This document shows, piece by piece, positions 42,414 to 50,063 of a DNA stretch of 64,000 bases; the first letter of the stretch is position 1, and every line of letters begins with the position of its first letter. The notes beneath the pieces are model-generated. The model did not search any database. It was not told the origin of the DNA and saw only the letters and a program-made list of their open reading frames with translations. Source of the DNA: Sulfopaludibacter sp963815475 (GTDB lineage Bacteria > Acidobacteriota > Terriglobia > Bryobacterales > Bryobacteraceae); the NCBI GenBank assembly GCA_963815475.1, contig CAWFHD010000001.1, positions 868,001 through 932,000 on the forward strand, in the 5' to 3' direction. The translations under genes and the position numbers were made by a program.

Positions 42414-43282
42414 CACAGCACGATTTTGTTGAGCGGGTACTCCACAATTCCCTGCCCGCCGGCTTCCTTCAAGCGCGGAATGATGGTGCGCACCGTCGAT
42501 TCGTCCAGGATGGTATTCACCGCCAGCCATTCGTCATCGCTGAGGTTTGAGATGGTGGGGCGCTTCAATGCGGGGAGCACGCCGAGCACCGCGGCCAGAT
42601 CCTTCTTGTGCACGTTGAGCATGAGTCCCACTTTGCCGAGCGCGTTGATGGCGCCTTCCAGAAGCATCTTGATGTCCTGCAGCTTCTGGCGCTTCTCCGC
42701 GTCCTCCCACGACTGCTTGTTGGCGATCAATTGCGTGTTCGACTCCATCACGGTGTCGATGATCTTGAGTTTGTTGGCGCGCAGAGACGAGCCGGTTTCG
42801 GTCACTTCCACGATCGCATCGGCCAGCACGGGCGGCTTCACTTCGGTGGCGCCCCAACTGAACTCCACCTTCGCGGTGACTCCGTGCGACGCGAGATACC
42901 GCTTCGTGGTGGCGACCAGTTCCGTGGCGATGATCTTGCCCTGCAGGTCCTTCGCCGAGTGGAAGCCGGACTGTTCCGGCACGGCCAGCACCCAGCGTAC
43001 TTTGCCGAAGCTCTGCTTGGCGTAAATGAGGTCGGCCACCGCGACGATATCGGCCTCCATCTCTTCGATCCAGTCGCGGCCGGTGAGGCCGGCGTCCAGG
43101 ATTCCGTCTTCCACGTAGCGCGCCATCTCTTGCGCGCGGATCAGCATGCATTCAATTTCGGGATCGTCGATGCCCGGGAAGTAGGAGCGGCTGCTGGTGG
43201 TGATGTTGAAACCGGCGCGGCGAAAGAGATCGACCGTGGCGTTCTCGAGGCTGCCTTTGGGAATGCCGAGTTTGAGCTTCAT
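42413..43282 (-). CDS. hisG: ATP phosphoribosyltransferase HisG (long form)
   Basis: 289 residues from MKLKLGIPKGSLENATVDLFRRAGF. PRPP-site motif VEVTETGSSLRANKLKII and the substrate region RYVEDGILDAGLTGRDWIEE are clear. Length and the C-terminal 80 residues (KVGLMLNVHKKDLAAVLGVLPALKRPTISNLSDDEWLAVNTILDESTVRTIIPRLKEAGGQGIVEYPLNKIVL) are the regulatory ACT-like domain of HisG-L, which normally gives histidine feedback inhibition. It catalyses the committed step. It is the second gene of the operon, its ATG overlapping the hisI TGA. Confidence 0.95.
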   Translation of the reverse strand: MKLKLGIPKGSLENATVDLFRRAGFNITTSSRSYFPGIDDPEIECMLIRAQEMARYVEDGILDAGLTGRDWIEEMEADIVAVADLIYAKQSFGKVRWVLAVPEQSGFHSAKDLQGKIIATELVATTKRYLASHGVTAKVEFSWGATEVKPPVLADAIVEVTETGSSLRANKLKIIDTVMESNTQLIANKQSWEDAEKRQKLQDIKMLLEGAINALGKVGLMLNVHKKDLAAVLGVLPALKRPTISNLSDDEWLAVNTILDESTVRTIIPRLKEAGGQGIVEYPLNKIVL

Positions 43283-43659
43283 TGCTTGCCTCCGTAGACC
43301 GCGTTGGGATCGTAGGTGCGTTCGTCCACCACCTTCCATTCGCCCGATTCCAGGCGGCGGAAGAAGCAGCTTTGGTAGCCTTCGTGACACACGCCAGGGC
43401 CGATGGCTTCCACCTTGACAACGACGGCGTCGAGGTCGCAATCGGTGGAGATCTCTTTGACCACGAGGCGGTGGCCGGAGCTTTCGCCCTTGAGCCACAG
43501 CTTGCGCCGCGAGCGGCTATAGAAGGTGGCGAAGCCGCTTTCGACGGTCAGGCGAAAGGCCTCTTCGTTCATATATCCGACCATCAGCACACGGCCCGTG
43601 GCGTGGTCCTGAATGACGGCGGTGACCAGGCCGTCCGATTTTTGAAAATCCAGATTCAT
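43279..43659 (-). CDS. hisI: Phosphoribosyl-AMP cyclohydrolase HisI
   Basis: 126 residues from MNLDFQKSDGLVTAVIQD; the ATG at 43659 is preferred to an in-frame TTG at 43671, which would sit in the terminator U-tract. VLMVGYMNEEAF, FYSRSRRKLWLKGESSGH, ISTDCDLDAVVVKVE, and CHEGYQSCFFR hold the Zn/Mg-binding Cys and His. It lacks a HisE domain, so phosphoribosyl-ATP pyrophosphatase must be elsewhere. The first gene of the operon, 12 nt after the leader terminator. Confidence 0.95.
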   Translation of the reverse strand: MNLDFQKSDGLVTAVIQDHATGRVLMVGYMNEEAFRLTVESGFATFYSRSRRKLWLKGESSGHRLVVKEISTDCDLDAVVVKVEAIGPGVCHEGYQSCFFRRLESGEWKVVDERTYDPNAVYGGKQ

Positions 43660-43670
43660 CGCGGTACGCA

Positions 43671-43700
43671 ATAAAAAAGCCCGCCAGTACTGCGGCGGGC
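43671..43700 (-). terminator. his leader Rho-independent terminator (attenuator)
   Basis: Leftwards: stem GCCCGCC (43694-43700) with GGCGGGC (43679-43685), 8-nt loop, then six U (43673-43678). It stands between the leader peptide and hisI. An alternative pairing of 43733-43743 (GGCG...GGCC) with the left arm region 43694-43704 could act as antiterminator; this is inference. Confidence 0.85.
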
Positions 43701-43727
43701 GGCCTTTCCGATGTCAGTTGGGTGAAA

Positions 43728-43790
43728 TCAGAACGTGGCCCGTCGCCTGTGGGCAAGGTGATGATGATGTTGCCGTGCGACGGTTGCCAT
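43728..43790 (-). CDS. hisL: his operon leader peptide
   Basis: A 20-codon ORF with ATG at 43790 and TGA at 43728-43730. Codons 8-11 are CAT CAT CAT CAC and codon 14 is CAC, so five of seven consecutive codons (8-14) are His, with the core read as QHHHHLAH. It is followed by arginine-rich codons and ends 27 nt before the attenuator stem. No Shine-Dalgarno is seen; the -10 box lies 8 nt before the ATG, which fits a nearly leaderless transcript. Ribosome stalling at His codons when charged tRNA-His is low would favour an antiterminator. Confidence 0.88.
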   Translation of the reverse strand: MATVARQHHHHLAHRRRATF

Positions 43791-43798
43791 AAAGGGAA

Positions 43799-43807
43799 AG
43801 TATAACA
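43799..43807 (-). promoter_or_regulatory. Extended -10 promoter of the his operon
   Basis: Leftwards the sequence is TGT-TATACT, an extended -10 form. No clear -35 is found at 17 bp. The start of transcription would fall within a few bases of the leader ATG. Confidence 0.55.
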
Positions 43808-43911
43808 TGGAGGGCGCGGCGCGGGCTTCGCGGAACTATAATTCGGTTACGGTGTCAAAAAGGGCATTGAAGTCTGAATTTTAAGTGCGGTGTTGACGAG
43901 CACAAAACGCG

Positions 43912-44754
43912 ATGCATTCGTTCATGCGATCAGTCGGCAGATTCCTGCTTCGCGCCGCGGAATTCCTCTGGATCCAAGTCGGGATGATCCTCTCTCTCGC
44001 CTTGGCCTATGTCACCGATCCCCTGGGGCACGCTTGGGGTCCGCTGGTATTGCTTTCCGGTTTGGTTCTTACCGTGGTGTGTCTGGTCATCTTCCGCAGA
44101 AAAACGCGGCCTTGGAAAATCAGGTACGACGCTGAGAGCTGGCGGCTGAACCAGATTGAGCGTAGACTGCATCCGGGCAGAGCCAGGTTCAGGCAGATCG
44201 CTAAGCGGATCCTGATTTGGGTCCCGGCTGCGATGGCCGCATTGGTGCTGTTCTTCTTTCCGATCGCGTCCCACCTAGTGCACCCGAGTTCACGATACTT
44301 AGGACACTACCGCATCCCAATCCACTGGACTTATACGGTCTTCGCAGCGCCTCAATTTGATTTGCTCGAGGTCGTCATCAATAGTGGCGTCAGAGGACGA
44401 TTTGGGACGACACCTTTCTTGATAACACCGTTTTGGATGGTGCCAGAGCCACTATCGCTTGCAACCTTCGAGTCGGCTACGAACCCTAGCAGCTTCAATT
44501 TCGAAAAGATGGCGGCGAGCATAAAAGAATCATCGCTGATCAGAAGATTCCAATTGGGTGATGAAGCCTTAACTTGCTGGCAGTACCGGCCTCGTGACCA
44601 ACACGTATCCTTCTCGGCGGGGGGCGATTGGTACGTAACCTGCGCGGCTCCCACGGCTGCGCATGAACGTTATTTCTCCGCGCACTTCCGCGGCCGAAGG
44701 GAGGATCTCCGCGCCTTCTATCAAATCATTGAAGGTGTCAGGCCACTCCCGTAG
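43912..44754 (+). CDS. Hypothetical membrane protein of atypical composition
   Basis: 280 residues. Three hydrophobic segments: about 15-35 (AAEFLWIQVGMILSLALAYV), 42-60 (WGPLVLLSGLVLTVVCLVIF) and 100-120 (ILIWVPAAMAALVLFFFPIA), then a soluble C-terminal half of about 155 residues that ends RAFYQIIEGVRPLP. I recognise no family. Codon third positions are more AT-rich than in the neighbours, suggesting recent acquisition. A TATAAT at 43837-43842 could serve as -10. It ends just before the esterase gene on the other strand. Confidence 0.72.
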   Translation: MHSFMRSVGRFLLRAAEFLWIQVGMILSLALAYVTDPLGHAWGPLVLLSGLVLTVVCLVIFRRKTRPWKIRYDAESWRLNQIERRLHPGRARFRQIAKRILIWVPAAMAALVLFFFPIASHLVHPSSRYLGHYRIPIHWTYTVFAAPQFDLLEVVINSGVRGRFGTTPFLITPFWMVPEPLSLATFESATNPSSFNFEKMAASIKESSLIRRFQLGDEALTCWQYRPRDQHVSFSAGGDWYVTCAAPTAAHERYFSAHFRGRREDLRAFYQIIEGVRPLP

Positions 44755-44757
44755 CCG

Positions 44758-45912
44758 CTACTTGCTTCCGCCGCCTTCGATGGGGTATCCCTTCCAGACG
44801 TATTCCAGCGCTTCGGGCAGGGTTTGCCGCTTCACTGCACCGTCGGTGTGACCGGCGTTGCGCGCGAATACGAACTGGTAGTGGTAGCCTTTGTCGGCCA
44901 GCACCTTCGCCATGCGCTCATTGGCGACCACCCAGTCGTGCATTCCGTCGCCCATGGGGTTCGGATTGAAGTTGTCGCGGTCGCCGACTTCCATCCACAG
45001 GCGGATCGGCTTGACGGGACTGTTGGGAATCAGGTGTTCGTGAAATTCCCAAGCGCCGTGGGGACTATCCGGATTCGACGGCCACTGCTGGTTCACGTAA
45101 GTGCCCGAGTAAGTCAGCACGCGATGGTAGAGTTCCGGGTGGTACCACGCCATAATCAGCGCGCAGGAGCCTCCGGAACTGCCGCCCATGGTGGCGCGGC
45201 CGTTGGGGTCCTTCGTCAGCTTCACGTTGAACTTCTCTTCCACCAGCGGCAGCACCTCCTTCTCCACCCACTCGGCGTAGAGTCCCGACATGGTGTCGTA
45301 CTCCAGGCCGCGCTCACTGCCCTGCGCGTCGCCGCTGCCGTTGCCGATGGAGATCGCGATCATCACCGGCACCTTGTGCGCGGCGATCAGATTGTCCAGC
45401 GCGGTAAACAGGCCGCGATCCACCCCGTCCGCGCCGACAAGGAAGGGCGCGACTGTGCCGGGGACGTACTGCTTGGGGACATAAACGGCCAGCTTTCTTG
45501 TGTAAGGAGCGGGATGGCTGGTGGTGACGATGATCTTCGCGGGGTCGTTCGGATCGGGGTGCCCAAAGGTGCCCTGCTCACGCGCGATCCCGGGGTAGAT
45601 CTTGCTGTCCGTCGACTCCATGGTGAAGTTGTAAACTGCGCCCTGGGGCACGCCTTCCTGTACCGCCATCTCCGGCGCTGCAGTGTGCGTGGGACCGAGG
45701 ATGAAGTTTCCGTCGGCGTTTGCCGGGGCGTTGGCGCCATCCTCCAGTTCTTTCGCCGAGACGTATCCGGACGTGTGCGGATCGCGTGTAGGTGGCGGCT
45801 GGCGGGGCGGTCGGCCGTTAGGGGCAGGTGGCTGGGCGGGCGCCTGGGCCAATGCCGGATTCCATCCAGCCGCTACGGTCAGCAACAACGCGGTGCTCAG
45901 AAGACGGGACAT
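44758..45912 (-). CDS. Exported esterase D-type alpha/beta hydrolase
   Basis: 384 residues with signal peptide (MSRLLSTALLLTVAAGWNPALAQ) and a Pro-rich segment (about 24-45). The hydrolase part contains TRKLAVYVPKQYVPGTVAPFLVGADG, the nucleophile elbow ATMGGSSGGSCALIMAWYHPELYHRVLTYSGTYV (GxSxG), and a C-terminal FARNAGHTDGA with the catalytic His. This is the putative esterase (PF00756) family including enterochelin and feruloyl esterases. Substrate unknown; secreted. Confidence 0.9.
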   Translation of the reverse strand: MSRLLSTALLLTVAAGWNPALAQAPAQPPAPNGRPPRQPPPTRDPHTSGYVSAKELEDGANAPANADGNFILGPTHTAAPEMAVQEGVPQGAVYNFTMESTDSKIYPGIAREQGTFGHPDPNDPAKIIVTTSHPAPYTRKLAVYVPKQYVPGTVAPFLVGADGVDRGLFTALDNLIAAHKVPVMIAISIGNGSGDAQGSERGLEYDTMSGLYAEWVEKEVLPLVEEKFNVKLTKDPNGRATMGGSSGGSCALIMAWYHPELYHRVLTYSGTYVNQQWPSNPDSPHGAWEFHEHLIPNSPVKPIRLWMEVGDRDNFNPNPMGDGMHDWVVANERMAKVLADKGYHYQFVFARNAGHTDGAVKRQTLPEALEYVWKGYPIEGGGSK

Positions 45913-45944
45913 TCGAAACTCCTTTAGCTATTAGTGATACCAAA

Positions 45945-46520
45945 TCACGCGCGGCCTGCGAACGTCCGGGTCTCCGTCGCCACTTTCACCTTCTCGCCTT
46001 CCTTGATGAAGAGGGGCACACGGATCTCGAGGCCGGTTTCCAGTTTGGCGGGTTTGGTTACGGTGCCGCTCGACGAATCGCCGCGCACGCCCGGCTCGGT
46101 GAACGCGACTGCCAGCTCCACGAAGGTGGGCAGTTCCAGACCGATCGGGTTGCCGTTGTACTTGAGCAATTCCACCAGCGTACCCGCGATGAGGAAGTCC
46201 ATGGAGTTCCCCATTACATCTTCGGAGAGAGTGAGCGTCTCAAAGGTTTCCTGGTCGAGGAAATGAGAGCCATCGCCATCGCTGTACAGGTAGGAAGCGG
46301 CCACCTGTTGCAGGTCGGGCTCTTTGAACTTGTCACTGGCTTTGAAGGTCTTTTCGAAAACTGCATTCGTCAGCAGATTGCGAACCTTGAGCCTCACCAG
46401 GGTCTGACCGCCGCGCGCCGTGGGCGTGTTTACTTCTGCGTCCAGGCAGGAATAGGGTGTGTTGTCCAGTTCGAACAGAGTTCTCTTCTTTACGTTAATT
46501 GCGTCGATCAATACAGCCAT
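45945..46520 (-). CDS. efp: Elongation factor P family protein with EfpL/YeiP-like tip loop
   Basis: 191 residues, normal EF-P length with three OB-like domains. The tip loop reads TPTARGGQTLVRLK, close to the SPTARG loop of E. coli YeiP (EfpL), not the PGKGQ or PGRGQ of canonical EF-P, so there is no Lys or Arg in the classical modification position. Other parts (FLDQETFETLTLSEDV, LELPTFVELAVAFTEPGVRGDSSSGTVTKPAKLETGLEIRVPLFIKEGEKVKV) fit the family. It should relieve ribosome stalling at difficult peptide sequences. Whether it is the only EF-P here cannot be told. Confidence 0.9.
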   Translation of the reverse strand: MAVLIDAINVKKRTLFELDNTPYSCLDAEVNTPTARGGQTLVRLKVRNLLTNAVFEKTFKASDKFKEPDLQQVAASYLYSDGDGSHFLDQETFETLTLSEDVMGNSMDFLIAGTLVELLKYNGNPIGLELPTFVELAVAFTEPGVRGDSSSGTVTKPAKLETGLEIRVPLFIKEGEKVKVATETRTFAGRA

Positions 46521-46567
46521 AAATTAAATTCAAGTATAGCTGGGAAGCAGATCGACGCCGGTTCCGG

Positions 46568-49022
46568 TTACTCCGATCGCAGCGCCTGCACTACATCTAC
46601 GCGGGCGGCTCTGGCCGCAGGGACCAGCGACGCCACCATCGCCGCTATCAGTAGCACGGCTGCCGAACCCACCACCGGCAGAAGGCCCGGCAGTCGTACC
46701 AATTCCAACCAGCTTCCGGCCAGGCGCGCCAGGACGTAGCCGCCCACCACGCCCACCAGGACTCCCTGCGCCGCCATCACCGCGCCCTGCGAAACCACGC
46801 CGCGAACGAGTTCGCGCGGCTCCGAGCCGATAGCGAGGCGGATGCCGAATTCGCGCATGCGGCCGCTGACCGAGAACGCGAGCACACCGGCTACGCCGAC
46901 TACCGCGATGGCGAGCGCAACGGCAGCGAAGCCGCCGAACACCAGCGTGTTCAGGCGATCGGGCGTGAGCACTTCGGCGCGCACGTCTTCGAGAGTGGCC
47001 GGACGTTCCACAGGTTGGTCCGCCGAGAGACCGCGGATGATTCGGCGGATGGGATTGACCAGCGCGTAGGGGTCGCCGTGGGCATGCACGAAGAGGCGTC
47101 CCCCAAAAGTGACTTCCTGGCCAAACGGGCTATAGACCGTCATCGCGGGGCCCGGCACTATGTTTTCGTCGTCCAAATCTGCCACCACACCGACGATTCG
47201 GCGGGGCTGCTGGCTCACATCGATGAACTTGGTAACGGGGTCGGTCCACATGCAGATGGCGGTTTACCGCATCCTGGTTGGGGAACATGCGTTGCGCCAC
47301 GCTTTGGCTGACGATCACCACCGGCTCGGCGCCGCGGCGATCCAGATCGTTGAAGTCGCGGCCGGCGATTAAGGGCACACCAAGCGACGCGAAGAATCCG
47401 GGCGAAACATTGCGGAAGCGGGCGCGCGGATCCTCTTCACCGGGCGCGCGCACACGGCCTTCCACCGAAAACTCGAAGCCGGGTCCAAAACTGCCGGCAT
47501 CGCGCCAGGGGATTTGCGTGCCCTCCGACACGTGCTCCACGTTAGGCAATTCGGCGATGCGCCGCATGGTTTCGCGGTAGAAGCTCACAACCTGGTCGGG
47601 CGTCCGGCCGTAGGACATCACGGGCACGTTCAACGCGAGCACGTGGCGAGTATCGAAGCCGGTCTGGGCCGCCTGCAGCGCGAGCAACGCCTTCAGCAGC
47701 ACGGTGGCGCCCACCAGCAGAAGAAAACAGGCGGCGATCTGGGTGATGGCGAAGACGCGCAGGCGGCGATTGGTGCTGCCGGTGATGCGCGGGCTGCCAT
47801 TTCCCTGGCCGATGCCGCGCGGGGCGCCGGCCGAGGGCAGGCGAGGAACATATGCCAGCAGCACCGCCGCCACGATGGCGAGCAGGGCGCCCACCCAGAG
47901 CAGGCTGGAATCCACCGTGAGATCGAGCGCTCGCACGGAGAAGCGCGCAGCGTAACGCGCCAGGATTGCCACGATGGGTTCGGCGATGAGGACGCCGAGG
48001 GCGGCGCCGGCGCCGCACAGCACCAGGCTTTCTGCGAGAAGCGTTCGCCGCAGCGCCGCAGGACTGGCGCCGAGTGCCGCGCGCACCGCTAGCTCGCCTT
48101 CGCGCCGGACCGTTCGCGCCAGCACCAGGTTGGCCACGTTGGAGCACGCGATTAGGAAAATCAGGCCGGCCGCGGCCAGCAGCACCAGCAGGACGGTCCT
48201 GGCTTTGGAGGTGATCTGGTCACGCAGGCGGACGGCAGTGATTTGGTTGCCGACCTTCTTCGAGTATGCTTCCGGATGCTGCTGGACCATGGAAGCGTGA
48301 ACGGTGCGCAGGTCGGCGAGGGCCGCTTCGAGCGTGACGCCAGGGGCGAGGCGGCCGAAGAGCTCCGTCATACGATGCACGCGGCCCTGCACCATGGTGG
48401 CGGAGAGATGGTGCGGGCTGGTAACCACGTTGGCGATGATCTCGGTCTCGGCGGGGTATGGCACCGAGGGTTCGAGCACGCCCACGATGGTGGCCGAGCG
48501 GGTGCCGAGCCTGATGGTCTTCCCCAGCACCGAACGATCGTTCTTGAGCTGCGTGGTCCAGAAGCGGTAGGTCAATACAGCCGCGCCGGCAGCGGAGGGG
48601 CCGTCATCGGCGGGGCCCAGCAGACGCCCGAGCACGGGATGCAGTCCCATGACGTCAAAATACGAGCCTCCGACCACTCCCGCGCGGACCTCGCGCGGCT
48701 CGCCCAGCCCCACCATGGTGAAGCCGATGGTGGAGAAGTCACCGAAGGCGCTCAGCGTGGTGACGCGCGATTTCAGATCCTGAATCTCCGGCACGGAGAA
48801 GAGCGCGTTCTCGACGCCGAGCCCGGGAGCGCTCTGGCGGATGTAGATGAGGCGGTTCTCGTCGCGATTGGCGAGCGGGCGCAGGAGCACTCCGCGGACA
48901 AGGCTGAAGATCGCGGCGTTGGCGCCGATGCCGAGGGCCAGGGTCAGCACCACTGTGAAGGCGAGCCCTTTGGCGCGCCCCAGGGAACGAAACGCGAATC
49001 TCACATCACGCAGGAAGGTCAT
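46568..49022 (-). pseudogene. ADOP-type ABC transporter permease, frameshifted
   Basis: The 5' part starts at ATG 49022 with AAGGAG 8 bases upstream (MTFLRDVRFAFRSLGRAKGLAFTVVLTLALGIGANAAIFSLVRGVLLRPL) and is typical ADOP up to SVAQRMFPNQDAVNRHLH. Around 47251-47258 the reading frame shifts by one base; the remaining 227 codons (TDPVTKFIDVSQQPRRIVGVVADLDDENI... to RAARVDVVQALRSE) complete the second FtsX domain in the other frame. If the shift is real the protein loses its last transmembrane half. A sequencing indel is equally possible. No ATPase neighbour. Confidence 0.85.
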
Positions 49023-49112
49023 GAGAAAAGCTCCTTGATACTGATATGTCGAACGTGTGGGCACGAAATCGACATCGGGTTGAAAAAAATCCGCCGTGGC
49101 TTTCGACGGAGT

Positions 49113-49445
49113 CTATCGTTTTTCGTCCTCGGCGAGTAGGTCGCCAAGGCGGTCCAGTTTGCGTTCCCACATGGAGCGGCGGTCGGCAACCCATTGCGCC
49201 GCCAGTGCGAGTCCAGCCGATTCGACGCTGCAGGTGCGTACCCGGCCGACCTTTTCCGTGTGCACCAGCCCGCTTTGCTCCAGAATTTGCAGGTGTTGCA
49301 CCACCGCGGCCAGCGTGATCGAGAGGGGCTCCGCCAGCCGTGAGACGGAAATCGGCCCCTCGCTCAGCTTTTCCACGATGGCGCGGCGCGTGGGGTCGCC
49401 GAGCGCGTGGAAGATATCGTCGATATTGAGTTTCGCGTGCCGCAT
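49113..49445 (-). CDS. ArsR-family winged-helix transcriptional regulator
   Basis: 110 residues from MRHAKLNIDDIFHALGDPTRRAIVEKLSEG; the 49508 start would overlap the SRPBCC gene. The winged helix (SVSRLAEPLSITLAAVVQHLQILEQSGLVHTEKVGRVRTCSV) has no metal-binding ELCVC motif, so it belongs to the metal-independent ArsR branch found beside SRPBCC/AHSA1 genes. It follows the SRPBCC gene by 8 bp. Paired CTTAAGTATT dyads upstream of the operon are its probable sites. Confidence 0.9.
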   Translation of the reverse strand: MRHAKLNIDDIFHALGDPTRRAIVEKLSEGPISVSRLAEPLSITLAAVVQHLQILEQSGLVHTEKVGRVRTCSVESAGLALAAQWVADRRSMWERKLDRLGDLLAEDEKR

Positions 49446-49453
49446 GGCTTCGC

Positions 49454-49933
49454 TTACCGCGGCTGGCTGTTCAGTTCCTTTGCCAATTGTTCCAGCAGCT
49501 TGCTCCAACCCTCTTCGCGGATCTTGGGGCCGTCGGAGCCTTCAAAGAACGCACCCTGATCGGTGAAGATCAGGTTAGTGCCTTTGTCCGTCGGCAGGAA
49601 TTCCAGGGTAGCGAGCGACGCGGAAAAGCATCGATCTCCCATGCTCATGGTGTAGGCCAGTACAATTCGGTGGTTAGGAACGATGTCCTGGTAGGTGGTG
49701 TGGTTGGTGAATTCGGCCCCTGAAAATGGCCCTTCTTTGGAGCGGGCGCGGACCACTTCCCTGCCGCCTGCGCGAAAGTCCATTTCGAATTCGAGCACAT
49801 CGCGCTTTTCCCCTTCAGCGAACCAGCGGCGTTTCTTGGCGGGATCGGAGAAAGCGGAGAACACCCGCTCTGGCGCGCTTCCATACGTGCGTTCGATGAC
49901 GAATGTGCAATGAGTTACGGATCGGTTTTCCAT
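49454..49933 (-). CDS. SRPBCC (AHSA1-like) domain protein
   Basis: 159 residues starting MENRSVTHCTFVIERTYGSAPERVFSAFSDPAKKRRWFAEGE, a clear helix-grip (START-like) N-terminus. The middle (FEMDFRAGGREVVRAR, NHTTYQDIVPNHRIVLAYTM) and the end (GAFFEGSDGPKIREEGWSKLLEQLAKEL) match the activator of Hsp90 ATPase-like SRPBCC group. It binds hydrophobic ligands in other cases; ligand here unknown. First gene of a two-gene unit with arsR; GGAG lies 6 bases before the ATG. Confidence 0.9.
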   Translation of the reverse strand: MENRSVTHCTFVIERTYGSAPERVFSAFSDPAKKRRWFAEGEKRDVLEFEMDFRAGGREVVRARSKEGPFSGAEFTNHTTYQDIVPNHRIVLAYTMSMGDRCFSASLATLEFLPTDKGTNLIFTDQGAFFEGSDGPKIREEGWSKLLEQLAKELNSQPR

Positions 49934-49965
49934 GTTCGGCTCCTCGATTTGAATAGTAAAGCTTA

Positions 49966-50015
49966 TGCTTAAGTATTGCCGGGGAGCGCTGGATTGTCAA
50001 GCGAATACTTAAGTA
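49966..50015. promoter_or_regulatory. Promoter with twin CTTAAG operators
   Basis: CTTAAGTATT (49968-49977) and its inverted copy AATACTTAAG (50004-50013) lie 40 bp apart centre to centre; the second contains the perfect palindrome TACTTAAGTA. Leftwards there is TTGACA (49995-50000), 17 bp, then AATACT (49972-49977), so the proximal operator covers the -10 box and the distal one lies just upstream of the -35. It separates the SRPBCC-arsR unit from the divergent methyltransferase. Confidence 0.75.
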
Positions 50016-50063
50016 ATTTTGGCGCGCCGTTGTACACTGTCAGGAGCCTGAAGGAGGCTTGTC

